Below, one piece after another: positions 42,575 to 51,688 of a stretch of 64,000 nt of DNA. The notes beneath the pieces were generated by a model, which ran no database searches, was not told the origin of the DNA, and saw nothing but the letters and a program-made list of their open reading frames with translations. A program made the position numbers and the translations under genes. This stretch comes from Streptomyces sp. T39 (GTDB taxonomy: Bacteria; Actinomycetota; Actinomycetes; Streptomycetales; Streptomycetaceae). The stretch lies in NCBI RefSeq assembly GCF_008042045.1, contig NZ_RDBP01000012.1:1427729-1491728 (forward strand). Direction: 5' to 3'. Position 1 is the stretch's first letter, and every line of letters starts with the position of its first letter.

Positions 42575-44062
42575 CTACTGCTTGCCGCAGTTGGAGGCCA
42601 GCCTCTGCTCCTCCTCCGAGAGGGTGGGACCCGGAGAGGGAGAGGCTGCGTTCGGCTTGGTCTTGTTGCCCTGGGTCGTCGGCGTGCCGCCGGTCTCGCC
42701 CTCGCCTTCGGCGGGAGGCGGGGTGCTGGCGCTGTCCGCCGCCTCGCGGCGCTGCTCGTCCTTCTTGCAGGCGGTCGCCTGCAGGGCGAGCTCCTCGATC
42801 TTGGCGCGGGCCCGGTCGAGGCTGTCCTGCGTGATCGTCGCCTCCACCTGCTTGCGCTGGTAGGGCGGTAGGTACTTGAGTTCGATCTCGGGGTGGTCCT
42901 TCTGGACGTTCGAGAGCGAGACCCACGCGAGGTCCTGGCTGATGCCCTGGTAGAGCGCGACGTGCTCGTCCTTGGAGCCCACGTAGTACTGGGTCTGCGT
43001 CCAGCGGTACCCGCTGTACAGACCGCCGCCGACCACGGCGAGCGCGAGCACGATGAAGAACGACCGCTTCAGCCACTTGCGGCCGCCGCGCTTGGCGAAG
43101 TCGTCGTCGGTGTAGGCCCCGAAGGAGCCCTCGGGAGGCATCCCGCCGTAGCCGTCGCCCGACCCGGGAGGGCCGAAGCTGCCGCCCGGAGCGGTCGGGG
43201 CGGACGGGCGCCCGAGACCGGCCGCGCGCCCGGCCGGGGTCTGCATCGCACCGCCGTCGTTGAGCTGGAGCTGGTTCTCGGCGACCGCGCCGACGACGAC
43301 CGGGATGTCGCTGAGCTGACCGGCCAGGGTGTCACCGCCGTCGACGTCGAGGACGTCCGCGACGATGCAGGTGATGTTGTCGGGACCGCCGCCGCGCAGG
43401 GCGAGCTGGATCAGGTCCTGAACCGTCTCCTGCGGGCCCTGGTAGCTCGCGAGGGTGTCCTCCATCGTCTGGTGGGAGACCACGCCGGAGAGACCGTCGG
43501 AGCAGATCAGATAGCGGTCGCCCGCCCTGACCTCACGGATCGAGAGATCGGGCTCGACATGGTCGCCGCTGCCCAGCGCGCGCATCAGCAGGGAGCGCTG
43601 CGGATGAGTGGTCGCCTCCTCCTCGGTGATGCGGCCCTCGTCGACGAGCCGCTGCACCCAGGTGTGGTCCTGGGTGATCTGCGTGAGCACCCCGTCCCGG
43701 AGGAGGTACGCGCGGGAGTCGCCGACGTGCACGAGGCCGAGGCGCTGGCCGGTCCACAGCAGGGCGGTCAGCGTGGTGCCCATGCCCTCGAGCTGCGGGT
43801 CCTCCTCGACCATCATCCGGAGCTGGTCGTTGGCCCGCTGCACGGCGCTGCCGAGCGAGGTCAGGATGTCGGAGCCGGGCACGTCGTCGTCGAGGGTGAC
43901 GAGCGTGGAGATGACCTCGGACGAGGCGACCTCGCCGGCCGCCTGGCCGCCCATGCCGTCGGCGATGGCCAGCAGCCGGGGGCCGGCGTAGCCGGAGTCC
44001 TCGTTGCCCTCACGGATCATGCCCTTGTGCGATCCGGCGGCGAAACGCAGAGAAAGACTCAT
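42575..44062 (-). CDS. pstP: PP2C-family Ser/Thr phosphatase PstP
   Basis: 495-aa membrane phosphatase opposing PknB. The PP2C domain (1-240) carries the metal-binding residues in REGNEDSGYAG, AIADGMGGQAAGE, CSDGLSGVV and GGPDNITCIVADV. A Gly/Pro linker, a TM helix near residue 320 (FFIVLALAVVGGGLYSG) and an extracellular helical tail of ~150 residues with two cysteines (ATACKKDEQ, ASNCGKQ) follow. The ATG at 44062 (SLSLRFAAGSHKGMIR) has GAGGTG upstream. 25 bp before rodA in the operon. Confidence 0.95.
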   Translation of the reverse strand: MSLSLRFAAGSHKGMIREGNEDSGYAGPRLLAIADGMGGQAAGEVASSEVISTLVTLDDDVPGSDILTSLGSAVQRANDQLRMMVEEDPQLEGMGTTLTALLWTGQRLGLVHVGDSRAYLLRDGVLTQITQDHTWVQRLVDEGRITEEEATTHPQRSLLMRALGSGDHVEPDLSIREVRAGDRYLICSDGLSGVVSHQTMEDTLASYQGPQETVQDLIQLALRGGGPDNITCIVADVLDVDGGDTLAGQLSDIPVVVGAVAENQLQLNDGGAMQTPAGRAAGLGRPSAPTAPGGSFGPPGSGDGYGGMPPEGSFGAYTDDDFAKRGGRKWLKRSFFIVLALAVVGGGLYSGYRWTQTQYYVGSKDEHVALYQGISQDLAWVSLSNVQKDHPEIELKYLPPYQRKQVEATITQDSLDRARAKIEELALQATACKKDEQRREAADSASTPPPAEGEGETGGTPTTQGNKTKPNAASPSPGPTLSEEEQRLASNCGKQ

Positions 44063-44203
44063 GCGCACCTCACCCGTCGGCTCGCCGCTCGACTGTCGCG
44101 CCAGCCGGTCTCGAGCCACACTGCCCACCCTCCGGTCGGGAGCCCGTGCCGGTCGCCGGTGGCGACCACGGCGGCTCGCTCGCTCCGCTCGCTCATTGTC
44201 GTA

Positions 44204-44716
44204 CTACTTCCGCAGCTCGATGACGGTCTTGCCGATGCGAATCGGCGCGCCCAGCGGAATCGGGGTCGGCGTGGTGAGCCGGGTCCGGTCGAGATACGTG
44301 CCGTTGGTGGACCCGAGATCCTCGACGATCCACTGGCCGTCTCGATCGGGGTAGATCCTGGCATGCCTGCTGGACGCGTAGTCGTCGTCCAGCACGATGG
44401 TCGAATCGTGCGCCCGTCCCAGGGTGATCGTCTGCCCTTGGAGGGCGACGGTGGTGCCCGTCAGGGTGCCCTCGGACACGACCAGCTTGGTCGGCGCCCC
44501 CCGGCGCTGGCGGCCGCCGGCCTGCTGCCGCTGCTGCGGCGGCGCGGCGGGCTGGCGCGCCTGCTGCGGCCGTGCGTCGGCGGTGCGGCGTGAACCGCGC
44601 TGCGTGACGCGCGTACCGAACAGGTCGCTGCGGATGACCTGGACGGCCACGATGACGAACAGCCACAGAACGGCCAGGAAACCCAGCCGCATGACCGTCA
44701 GGGTCAGCTCTGACAT
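44204..44716 (-). CDS. fhaB: FHA-domain protein FhaB (FipA-like)
   Basis: 170-aa protein with an N-terminal TM helix (LGFLAVLWLFVIVAVQVI), a Gln/Arg/Ala-rich linker and a C-terminal FHA domain (about 80-165) showing the phosphothreonine-binding residues in LGRAHDSTIVLDDDYASSRH and LGSTNGTYLD. In mycobacteria FipA/FhaB links PknB signalling to FtsZ and PBPs. It starts 10 bp after fhaA. Confidence 0.94.
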   Translation of the reverse strand: MSELTLTVMRLGFLAVLWLFVIVAVQVIRSDLFGTRVTQRGSRRTADARPQQARQPAAPPQQRQQAGGRQRRGAPTKLVVSEGTLTGTTVALQGQTITLGRAHDSTIVLDDDYASSRHARIYPDRDGQWIVEDLGSTNGTYLDRTRLTTPTPIPLGAPIRIGKTVIELRK

Positions 44717-44726
44717 TGCCCCCGCT

Positions 44727-45584
44727 TCACCCTTCGGCTTGCCGGTAAACGATGGTGGTGCTGCCCACGACGATCCGCGAGCCGTCGCGGAGCGTAGCGC
44801 GGGTGGTGTGCTGCCCGTCTACCACGATGCCGTTGGTAGACCCGAGATCCTGGATCGTCGAGGGCGTTCCGGTCCGGATCTCACAGTGCCGGCGCGATAC
44901 GCCGGGGTCGTCGATCCGCACATCGGCGTCGGTGCTGCGTCCCAGCACCAGCGTCGGGCGGGAGATCTGATGGCGTGTGCCGTTGATCTCGATCCAGCGT
45001 CGTACTGCCGCGTTCGCCGGCCCGCCCGGGCCGGCGGGGCCCGGTGCGCGCTGGCCGGCCGCGGGGCCGGGACGGCCGCCGGGCATGCCGGGCGGCGGAG
45101 CCGCCGGCATCGGCGGTGCTCCCGCGGGAGGACCCGCTGGAGGGTAGCCGTAGCCGCCGCGCGGTGCGCCGCCCTGGGCGGGCGCGGGCCCGCCGGACGA
45201 CTGTGACGTACTCGACGCCAGGGTGCGGCTGCGCACCCGGTACAGACCGGTGTCGAGGTCGTCGGCCTTCTCCAGGTGGACCTTGATCGGGCCCATGAAG
45301 GTGTAGCGCTGCTGCTTGGCGTAGTCGCGGACCAGGCCCGACAGCTCGTCGCCGAGCTGGCCCGAGTAGGGGCTCAGGCGCTCGAAGTCGGGCGCGCTGA
45401 GCTCCACGATGAAGTCGTTGGGGACGACCGTCCGGTCGCGGTTCCAGATCGTCGCGTTGTTGTCGCACTCGCGCTGGAGGGCGCCCGCGATCTCGACAGG
45501 CTGGACCTCGGACTTGAACACCTTGGCGAAGGTGCCGTTGACCAGGCCTTCGAGACGCTGTTCGAAACGCTTCAGGACTCCCAT
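44727..45584 (-). CDS. fhaA: FHA-domain protein FhaA
   Basis: 285 aa. The N-terminal DUF3662 domain (MGVLKRFEQRLEGLVNGTFA to about 125) is followed by a Pro/Gly/Ala-rich linker and a C-terminal FHA domain with LVLGRSTDADVRIDDPGVSR and LGSTNGIVVDG. FhaA binds phosphorylated MviN in mycobacteria and restrains peptidoglycan synthesis. First gene of the signalling operon; the promoter should lie in 45585-45960. Confidence 0.95.
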   Translation of the reverse strand: MGVLKRFEQRLEGLVNGTFAKVFKSEVQPVEIAGALQRECDNNATIWNRDRTVVPNDFIVELSAPDFERLSPYSGQLGDELSGLVRDYAKQQRYTFMGPIKVHLEKADDLDTGLYRVRSRTLASSTSQSSGGPAPAQGGAPRGGYGYPPAGPPAGAPPMPAAPPPGMPGGRPGPAAGQRAPGPAGPGGPANAAVRRWIEINGTRHQISRPTLVLGRSTDADVRIDDPGVSRRHCEIRTGTPSTIQDLGSTNGIVVDGQHTTRATLRDGSRIVVGSTTIVYRQAEG

Positions 45585-45960
45585 GGGGCACCTCCTCCGT
45601 CGTTGTCGTCCTGGTACTGCTTACTGATCGTATCCACGCGTCGGGAAATCGGCTGGTTCCCCTTGTCTGCCCCGTCGATGAGTGTCACCCCTCACACGGA
45701 TCGTAGAGGCGGCCTCAGAACAGTGTCCCGCACCCGGGAGGCATACAGGAGGAGTGGGGGAGAGTGCTCTTCGTTCCGTGCCGCCCGCCCCCTGCCGATG
45801 CTCCCCCTCGTCCCGTTCCGCGCCGCCCGTCCTCTTCCCTGTTCGCTCGGGCGGGGTCCGAAACAACGGATGTGAATCCACCCTCGGCAGCGTGCTAATC
45901 TTCTGCATGTCGCCAGGGGGTCGCACCGAACAGGTGGGGCACCCGGAGACAACACCCAAT
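45585..45960. promoter_or_regulatory. fhaA upstream / tRNA-Leu upstream region
   Basis: 376 bp without a convincing gene. It should contain the leftward promoter of the fhaA operon and the rightward promoter of tRNA-Leu. GCTAATCTTCTGCATG near 45893-45908 may hold the tRNA -10 (AATCTT). Two related CCGTTCCGTGCCGCCCG / CCGTTCCGCGCCGCCCG stretches lie at 45774-45830. Confidence 0.4.
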
Positions 45961-46044
45961 GCGCGGGTGGCGGAATAGGCAGACGCGCTGGATTCAGGTT
46001 CCAGTGCCCGAAAGGGCGTGGGGGTTCAACTCCCCCCTCGCGCA
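45961..46044 (+). tRNA. tRNA-Leu (anticodon CAG)
   Basis: 84-nt class II tRNA. Acceptor GCGCGGG pairs with CTCGCGC, discriminator A at 46044; anticodon CAG at 45995-45997; long variable arm TGCCCGAAAGGGCG; T arm GGGGGTTCAACTCCCCC. CCA not encoded. Confidence 0.97.
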
Positions 46045-46053
46045 CAGAGGAGA

Positions 46054-46090
46054 CGGGTCTCCACCGGACGAAAGTCCCGGTGGGGGCCCG
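46054..46090 (+). terminator. tRNA-Leu terminator
   Basis: GC-rich hairpin with a GAAA-centred loop (CGGGTCTCCACCGG folding on CCGGTGGGGGCCCG) followed by TTTCTCGTTG, 10 bp after the tRNA. Confidence 0.8.
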
Positions 46091-46179
46091 TTTCTCGTTG
46101 TGCTGTGTTCTCCGACTCCGACGACGGCCCGGCGGGGCTCGGGGTCCGACGGTGCGGCGGCGTCCGGCAGGAGTGCGAT

Positions 46180-46193
46180 GTTTCACGTGGAAC
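46180..46193. promoter_or_regulatory. parS-like site 4, one mismatch
   Basis: GTTTCACGTGGAAC differs from the perfect parS by one base; flanks ATG/CAT extend the symmetry. It lies 131 bp upstream of the DUF2252 gene and about 35 kb right of oriC, still inside the zone where Streptomyces parS sites occur. Confidence 0.8.
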
Positions 46194-46323
46194 ATCGCGG
46201 AGATCCCGGGCGGTTTCCGGTGGCCGCCGGAGGTTCACCGGGGGAGACGCCGGTCACGGCCCGGCGGTACGGTCGGGGTACGTGAAATTCAGGGCGTACG
46301 GACGCCCCGGGGGAGGCAGCGGC

Positions 46324-47808
46324 ATGAACGACGCCGAGATACGGATGCCGGCGCAGCGACCGGTCACGGGGACCGCCACGGGCACCGGACGCATCCCCGA
46401 GGTGCCCGGCTTCGCCTCCCGTGCGAGTGCCGGGCGGCAGGACGCCGACGGGCCGCTCCGGTCCCCCAAGGAGATCGGCAAGGCGATCAGGGACCGGATC
46501 CCCCGGTCCGGCCACGATTCCCTCGTGCTCACGGAGGACCGCCCCGACGCCGTGCGGGCGGTGGAGGAGTCCAGCCGCGGCCGCGTCCCCGAGCTCACCC
46601 CGATCCGTGTGGGGCGGATGACCGCCTCGCCGTTCGCGTTCCTGCGGGGTTCCGCCGGCCTCATGGCGCACGATCTGGTGGGCACGCCGGTCACGGGGAT
46701 CGCCGCTCAGCTCTGCGGCGACGCCCATGCGGCGAACTTCGGTCTCTACGGGGACGTCCGCGGCGGCCTGGTGATCGACCTGAACGACTTCGACGAGACG
46801 GTCGTCGGGCCGTGGGAGTGGGACCTCAAGCGTCTCGCGGTCTCGCTGGTGCTCGCCGGGCGGGTCGCGGGGGCGGACGAGGACATCTGCCGGGCGGCCG
46901 CTTTCGACACCGTCGGCGCCTACCGCCGCACCATGCGGTTGCTGGCGAAGCTTCCCGCCCTGGAGGCATGGAACGCGATCGCCGACGAGGAACTGGTGTC
47001 GCACACCGACGCCCGCGATCTGCTCGGCACCCTGGAGCGGGTCTCCGCCAAGGCCCGCAGGAACACCAGCGCCCGGTTCGCGGCCAAGTCCACGGAGAGC
47101 GTGACGGCGGAGGACGGCACCGCCGAATGCCGCTTCGTGGACGCTCCGCCCGTGCTCCGGCGGGTGCCGGACGCCGAGGCCGCGGCGGTCGCCTCCGCGC
47201 TCGGGCCCTATCTGACCACCGTGTCGGAGGACCGCCTCCCGCTGCTCGCCCGGTACGCCATCCATGACGTGGCCTTCCGTGTGGTGGGCACGGGCAGCGT
47301 GGGCACCCGGTCGTACGTCGTGCTGCTGCTCGACCACCGGGGAGACGCGCTGATCCTCCAGGTGAAGGAGGCCCGTCCTTCGGCTCTGGAGCCTCATCTG
47401 CGTGCCGCGGGCTTCCCCGTCCAGCCGGCGGGCCATGAGGGCCGGCGGGTGGTCATGGGACAGAAGCGGATGCAGGTGGTGAGCGACATCCTGCTCGGCT
47501 GGACGACGGTGGAGGGCCGGCCCTTCCAGGTCCGCCAGTTCAGGAACCGCAAGGGCAGCGTGGACGCGGCCGCCCTCACCCCTGACCAGCTCGACGACTA
47601 CGGGCGGATGACGGGCGCTCTGCTGGCCCGGGCGCACGCGCACAGCGCCGACCCGAGGCTGCTCGCCGGGTACTGCGGCAAGAACGAGGAGCTCGACGAG
47701 GCCGTCGCCTCCTTCGCGGTCACCTACGCCGACCGCACGGAGGCCGACCACGCGGATCTGCTGGCCGCGGTGAAGAACGGCCGCATCGCCGCTGAACTGG
47801 GAGTGTGA
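46324..47808 (+). CDS. DUF2252 domain-containing protein
   Basis: 494-aa protein of the DUF2252 family, distantly kinase/aminoglycoside-phosphotransferase-like. Visible segments are FLRGSAGLMAHDL, the catalytic-loop-like QLCGDAHAANFGLYGDV, then IDLNDFDETVVGPWEWDLKR, and VKEARPSALEPHL. The ATG at 46324 (MNDAEIRMPAQ) is preceded by GGGGGAGG; an upstream GTG would add about 14 residues. Function unknown. Monocistronic, between tRNA-Leu and the J-domain gene. Confidence 0.85.
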   Translation: MNDAEIRMPAQRPVTGTATGTGRIPEVPGFASRASAGRQDADGPLRSPKEIGKAIRDRIPRSGHDSLVLTEDRPDAVRAVEESSRGRVPELTPIRVGRMTASPFAFLRGSAGLMAHDLVGTPVTGIAAQLCGDAHAANFGLYGDVRGGLVIDLNDFDETVVGPWEWDLKRLAVSLVLAGRVAGADEDICRAAAFDTVGAYRRTMRLLAKLPALEAWNAIADEELVSHTDARDLLGTLERVSAKARRNTSARFAAKSTESVTAEDGTAECRFVDAPPVLRRVPDAEAAAVASALGPYLTTVSEDRLPLLARYAIHDVAFRVVGTGSVGTRSYVVLLLDHRGDALILQVKEARPSALEPHLRAAGFPVQPAGHEGRRVVMGQKRMQVVSDILLGWTTVEGRPFQVRQFRNRKGSVDAAALTPDQLDDYGRMTGALLARAHAHSADPRLLAGYCGKNEELDEAVASFAVTYADRTEADHADLLAAVKNGRIAAELGV

Positions 47809-47841
47809 CAGGGGACCGGGGTGCGCCCGTAGGCTGGACGG

Positions 47842-48723
47842 GTGACCGAGGAAGCCGCCGGGGGGCCCAGCACCCGGAACGACGAAGAGCGCGACGCGCG
47901 GCAGGACGCCGAGCACGACGTACCGCGGGAGTCACCCGGGGACGCGTCGCAGCGGCCGGAGGCCCGTCTGGCGCGGGCGGTGCGCGTCGCCGAGCAGGCG
48001 CTGATCGAGTTCGAGATCGCGCTCGAGACGTTCCGGGTGGAGGTGGAGAACTTCTCCCGCCTGCACCATCAGAAGCTCGGGCCCATGTACACGCGCCTGG
48101 ACGAGCTGGACGCCCGTATCGCCGAGGCGCGCGCGGCCCACAGCGGGGACCCGGAGGATCTGCGCAGGGCGCAGGAGGCGCGGGCGCTGGTGATGCCCAT
48201 GCCGGGCGTCGACGAGCTCTTCCACGACTGGATGGACAGCGACGGCCTCTCGCCCGAGGCGGCGGCCATGCTCACCGATCAGCCCGTACGCGGGCCGAAG
48301 CGGGTGCGGCCGAGTGACGAGGCGCGCCGGCTCTACCGGGAGCTGGCCCGCAAGGCGCATCCGGACCTGGCGCAGGACGAGGGCGAGCGGGCACGCCGGG
48401 ACGAGTTCATCGCCCGGGTGAATGCCGCCTACGGGCTCGGTGACGCGGCGAAGCTGCGGGAGCTGGCCGAGGAGTGGGAGGCCGGTCCGGTCCCGCCCCA
48501 GCCCGAGCTGAGCGAGAGCGACGAGCTCTATGCCCGTCTCGAGTGGCTGTCGCAGCGCAAGGAGCTGCTGACCGCCGTCGCCAGGGAGCTGGAGGACAGT
48601 GCCATCGGCGCCATGCTGCGGATGGCGCCCGATGATCCGGACGGACTGCTCGACGAGATCGCCGAACAGCTGCTGGCCCAGGTCGCCGAGCGGGAGAAGG
48701 AACTCGCCGGTCTGGTGCAGTAG
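47842..48723 (+). CDS. J-domain-like protein
   Basis: 293 aa, largely helical and charged. Residues ~60-115 form a coiled coil (QALIEFEIALETFRVEVENF). Residues ~155-195 resemble a J domain with the HPD tripeptide (RLYRELARKAHPDLAQDEGE, then FIARVNAAYGLGD), so it may stimulate an Hsp70 partner. A second coiled coil ends the protein. GTG 47842 is the first good start, with only a weak ribosome site. The exact role is unknown. Confidence 0.78.
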   Translation: MTEEAAGGPSTRNDEERDARQDAEHDVPRESPGDASQRPEARLARAVRVAEQALIEFEIALETFRVEVENFSRLHHQKLGPMYTRLDELDARIAEARAAHSGDPEDLRRAQEARALVMPMPGVDELFHDWMDSDGLSPEAAAMLTDQPVRGPKRVRPSDEARRLYRELARKAHPDLAQDEGERARRDEFIARVNAAYGLGDAAKLRELAEEWEAGPVPPQPELSESDELYARLEWLSQRKELLTAVARELEDSAIGAMLRMAPDDPDGLLDEIAEQLLAQVAEREKELAGLVQ

Positions 48724-48848
48724 GTTCGTCGGGCCGTCCGGGCGCCCCTGCGGAGCGGCCGGGCCGCCGCCGTCCGACGACAAGCACACGTTCGACAGGC
48801 ACACGTTCAGCCACAGGACCAGGTACGTACGAGAGAAGGCATCACCCC

Positions 48849-49193
48849 ATGAACTTCGCCCCGCTGCCCGCCGTGGACGCCGCCGCGGTACCGGCCGACG
48901 GTCTGGTCGTGGACGTCAGGGAAGCCGACGAGTGGGCGGCCGGCCATGTCGACGGCGCACTGCACGTCCCGATGAGCGACTTCGTCGCGCGCTTCGGCGA
49001 GGTGACGGAGGCCGTGGCCGACGGTCGGCGGGCCTATGTCATGTGCCGCGTCGGCGGCCGGTCGGCACAGGTCACCCAGTACCTGGTGCAGCAGGGCATC
49101 GACGCCGTGAACATCACCGGCGGAATGCTGGCCTGGGAGGGGGCGGGCCGCCCGATGGTGGCCGAGACCGGGGACCCCGCCTTCGTGCTCTGA
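48849..49193 (+). CDS. Rhodanese-like domain protein
   Basis: 114-aa single-domain rhodanese. LVVDVREADEWAAGHVDGALHVP is the conserved CH2A-type start, and the active-site loop CRVGGRSAQ contains the catalytic cysteine. Likely a cytoplasmic sulfurtransferase or persulfide carrier. ATG 48849 after a GAGAGAAGG leader. Convergent with the paa operon. Confidence 0.9.
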   Translation: MNFAPLPAVDAAAVPADGLVVDVREADEWAAGHVDGALHVPMSDFVARFGEVTEAVADGRRAYVMCRVGGRSAQVTQYLVQQGIDAVNITGGMLAWEGAGRPMVAETGDPAFVL

Positions 49194-49280
49194 CACCGCG
49201 GAGTGCGGAGTAGCAGGAGTCCGCGGAGTCCTCTGACTCCGCGGGACCCTGTGGACTTTCCGGCCCCTCCGGAACGGCGG

Positions 49281-49336
49281 GGCCGGCCCGGAACGGCCTT
49301 GGCTGTCCCGGACGGCCGGCCCGGAACGGCCTTGGC
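49281..49336 (+). repeat. 23-bp direct repeat
   Basis: A 23-bp unit at 49281-49303 recurs exactly at 49314-49336 (33-bp period) in the rhodanese-paaE intergenic region. A third, degenerate GGAACGGC copy precedes it at 49271. Confidence 0.85.
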
Positions 49337-49344
49337 CGTTCCGG
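49321..49344. terminator. Bidirectional terminator between rhodanese gene and paaE
   Basis: Perfect 11-bp stem CCGGAACGGCC/GGCCGTTCCGG with a TT loop, 15 bp from the paaE stop codon. It can serve both convergent genes. Confidence 0.85.
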
Positions 49345-49358
49345 GCGTCGGGCCGTCG

Positions 49359-50414
49359 TCAGCGGTCGAAGTCCAGCTCGACCTCCGCGGTCGCCGGGTG
49401 CGACTGGCACGCCAGCACGTAGCCCGCCTCCGTCTCCTCCGGTTCCAGCGCGTAGTTGCGGTCCATGCGGACCTCGCCGGAGACCAGGAACGCGCGGCAG
49501 GTGCCGCAGACGCCGCCCTTGCAGGCGTACGGCGCGTCCGCCCGGCTGCGCAGCACGGTCTCCAGCAGCGACTCCCCCTCCTGCACGGGCCAGGACCCGG
49601 AACGGCCGTCGAGGGTGGCCGTGAGCGACGCATGGGCGGGAGCGGCGGCGCGGGCGGCCGAAGGGGCCGAACCGTCGTCCACGTGGAAGATCTCCTGGTG
49701 GATGCGGCCGCGGTCGACCCCGAGACCGCGCAGGGCCTGTTCTGCGCCCTGCACGAGGCCGAACGGCCCGCAGAGGAACCAGCCGTCGACCTCGCCCACC
49801 GAGAGCAGCGCGGGCAGCAGCGCCGTCAGCCGCTCCCGGTCCAGCCTGCCGGACGGCAGACCGGCCTGCTGCTCCTCGCGGGAGAGGGCCGTGACCAGCT
49901 GGAACCGGTCGGGCCAGCGGTCCTTGAGGTCGGCGACCTCGTCCAGGAACATCGTCGAGGCCGCGGTGCGGTCGCTGCGGATCAGGCAGAACCTCGACCG
50001 GGGCTCCGTGGCGAGCACGGTCGCGGCCATGGACAGCACCGGTGTGATCCCGCTGCCGCCGACGACCGCGGCGAAGTACCCGGGGCGGGGCGGCATCAGG
50101 AAACGGCCCATGGGCGCCATGACCTCGACGACGTCACCGACCGCGAGTTCCTTGAGGGCGTACGTCGAGAACTCGCCGCCGTCGACGAGCCGGATGCCCA
50201 CCCGCAGGACCGGAGGGGATCCTGCGGGAGCGGCAGGAGCGCAGATCGAGTACGTACGCCGGATCTCCGCGCCGCCCACGATCCGGCGCAGGGCCAGGTG
50301 CTGACCCGGGGTGTGGCGGAACGTCTCGTGCAGTTCGGGCGGCACGTCGAAGGTGACGGCGACCGAGTCGTCGGTGAGCTGCTCGACGGCGCCGACCCGG
50401 AGCGGATGGAACAT
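49359..50414 (-). CDS. paaE: Phenylacetyl-CoA epoxidase reductase subunit PaaE
   Basis: 351-aa flavin/iron-sulfur reductase that passes electrons from NADPH to the PaaABC oxygenase. N-terminal FAD domain (RRTYSICAPA), NADPH domain (GGSGITPVLSMAATVL and WFLCGPFGLV) and C-terminal plant-type 2Fe-2S ferredoxin domain with CKGGVCGTC and a distal Cys in LACQSHP. The start codon directly abuts the paaD stop, so it is the last gene of paaABCDE. Confidence 0.95.
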   Translation of the reverse strand: MFHPLRVGAVEQLTDDSVAVTFDVPPELHETFRHTPGQHLALRRIVGGAEIRRTYSICAPAAPAGSPPVLRVGIRLVDGGEFSTYALKELAVGDVVEVMAPMGRFLMPPRPGYFAAVVGGSGITPVLSMAATVLATEPRSRFCLIRSDRTAASTMFLDEVADLKDRWPDRFQLVTALSREEQQAGLPSGRLDRERLTALLPALLSVGEVDGWFLCGPFGLVQGAEQALRGLGVDRGRIHQEIFHVDDGSAPSAARAAAPAHASLTATLDGRSGSWPVQEGESLLETVLRSRADAPYACKGGVCGTCRAFLVSGEVRMDRNYALEPEETEAGYVLACQSHPATAEVELDFDR

Positions 50415-50918
50415 CTACAGCTCCTTGAAGTGGTCGAAGGGTTCGCGGCAGGAGACACAGCGGCGCAGCGCCTTGCACGCCGTCGAGGAGAACCGGCTGA
50501 GCAGTTCGGTCTCCGTCGAGCCGCAGTGCGGGCAGCGCACCGAGAGGGAGAGGGGGACCGGCCCGTCCGAGGCGTGGGAGCGTGGCGGGGCTATGCCGAA
50601 CTCGCTGAGCTTGCGGCGGCCCTCTGCCGTGATGTCGTCCGTCGACCAGGCCGGGCTGAGCACCTTGACCACGGAGACGTCCGCCACTCCGTGCTCGTGC
50701 AGCACGCGCTCGATGTCAGCGGTCATCGTCTCCACGGCGGGGCAGCCCGTGTACGTCGGGGTGAGTTCGACCCGGACCTGGTCGGGGCCGGTCAGGCGCA
50801 CCTCCCGGATGACGCCCAGCTCCTCGAGGGTCAGCACCGGCAGCTCCGGATCGGGCACGGCGCCGGCGATGCTGCGCAGCCGGGCCTCCACGCTCGTGTC
50901 CTGCGTCCTCGTCACCAT
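50415..50918 (-). CDS. paaD: PaaD, MIP18-family iron-sulfur assembly protein for the phenylacetyl-CoA epoxidase
   Basis: 167 aa. MIP18/DUF59 domain (SIAGAVPDPELPVLTLEELGV, then TPTYTGCPAVETM) plus the C-terminal zinc-binding region CPHCGSTET and CVSC typical of PaaD. It is thought to mature the Fe-S cluster of PaaE. ATG 50918 gives a 7-bp overlap with the paaC end. Not a catalytic subunit. Confidence 0.93.
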   Translation of the reverse strand: MVTRTQDTSVEARLRSIAGAVPDPELPVLTLEELGVIREVRLTGPDQVRVELTPTYTGCPAVETMTADIERVLHEHGVADVSVVKVLSPAWSTDDITAEGRRKLSEFGIAPPRSHASDGPVPLSLSVRCPHCGSTETELLSRFSSTACKALRRCVSCREPFDHFKEL

Positions 50919-51688
50919 GACGCCCCCGGGTGGCTGCGGTGCAGATGCTGCATCTCCGCCAGCATCCGGCCGAACGACTCGGTGTGCAGGCCCTGCCGGC
51001 CCGCGCCCGCGGCCCAGGCGCCCGTGCGCGGCCCCGAGGGAACCGTCAGCGTGGCCTGCTTCAGCACGCCGCCGACGTGCTCCAGCCACCTCGCCTCCAT
51101 GGACGCCAGGGTCTCTGGGGCGAGGCCCAGTCCTTCGAGGGGAGCGAACAGCTCCCCGGTGAAGCGCCAGAGCGCGTCGCAGGCCCGCTGCATCCGCTCA
51201 TGGCTCTCGGCGGTGCCGTCGCCGAGGCGGGCCACCCAGTGCTCCGCGTGGTCGCGGTGGTAGGCGACCTCCTTGACGGCCTTGGCGGCCAGGCCCGCGA
51301 AGGGGCCGTCACCGGCGGCGAGCTCCTTGTAGAGCAGGCTCTGGTGGACGGAGAAGTAGAGCTGGCGGGCGATGGTGTGGGCGAAGTCGCCGTTCGGCTG
51401 CTCGACCAGCTGGAGATTGCGGAACTCGCGCTCCTCGCGCAGGTAGGCGAGTTCGTCCTCGTCTCCGGCGAGGGAGAGCAGGATCCGGGCCTGTCCCAGC
51501 AGGTCGAGGGCGATGTTGGCGAGGGCCACCTCCTCCTCGAGGACGGGGGCGTGCCCGGCCCACTCGCCCAGTCGGTGGGAGAGCACCAGGGCGTCGTCGC
51601 CCAGCGCGAGGGCGGCACGGGCCGTCGCCGCGTCCTGCGCGGAGGCGGGATCCGGGCTCGCCGTGGGGTGCGTGGTCGTGGTGGTCAC
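50912..51688 (-). CDS. paaC: Phenylacetyl-CoA epoxidase structural subunit PaaC
   Basis: 258-aa ferritin-like helical protein, partner of catalytic PaaA. LGDDALVLSHRLGEWAGHAP and EEEVALANIALDLLGQAR are the typical N-terminal helices; YHRDHAEHWVARLGDGT is the second half-site. The GTG at 51688 overlaps the paaB stop by 4 bp. Diiron ligands are partly lost, as in known PaaC proteins that have a structural role. Confidence 0.93.
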   Translation of the reverse strand: MTTTTTHPTASPDPASAQDAATARAALALGDDALVLSHRLGEWAGHAPVLEEEVALANIALDLLGQARILLSLAGDEDELAYLREEREFRNLQLVEQPNGDFAHTIARQLYFSVHQSLLYKELAAGDGPFAGLAAKAVKEVAYHRDHAEHWVARLGDGTAESHERMQRACDALWRFTGELFAPLEGLGLAPETLASMEARWLEHVGGVLKQATLTVPSGPRTGAWAAGAGRQGLHTESFGRMLAEMQHLHRSHPGASW

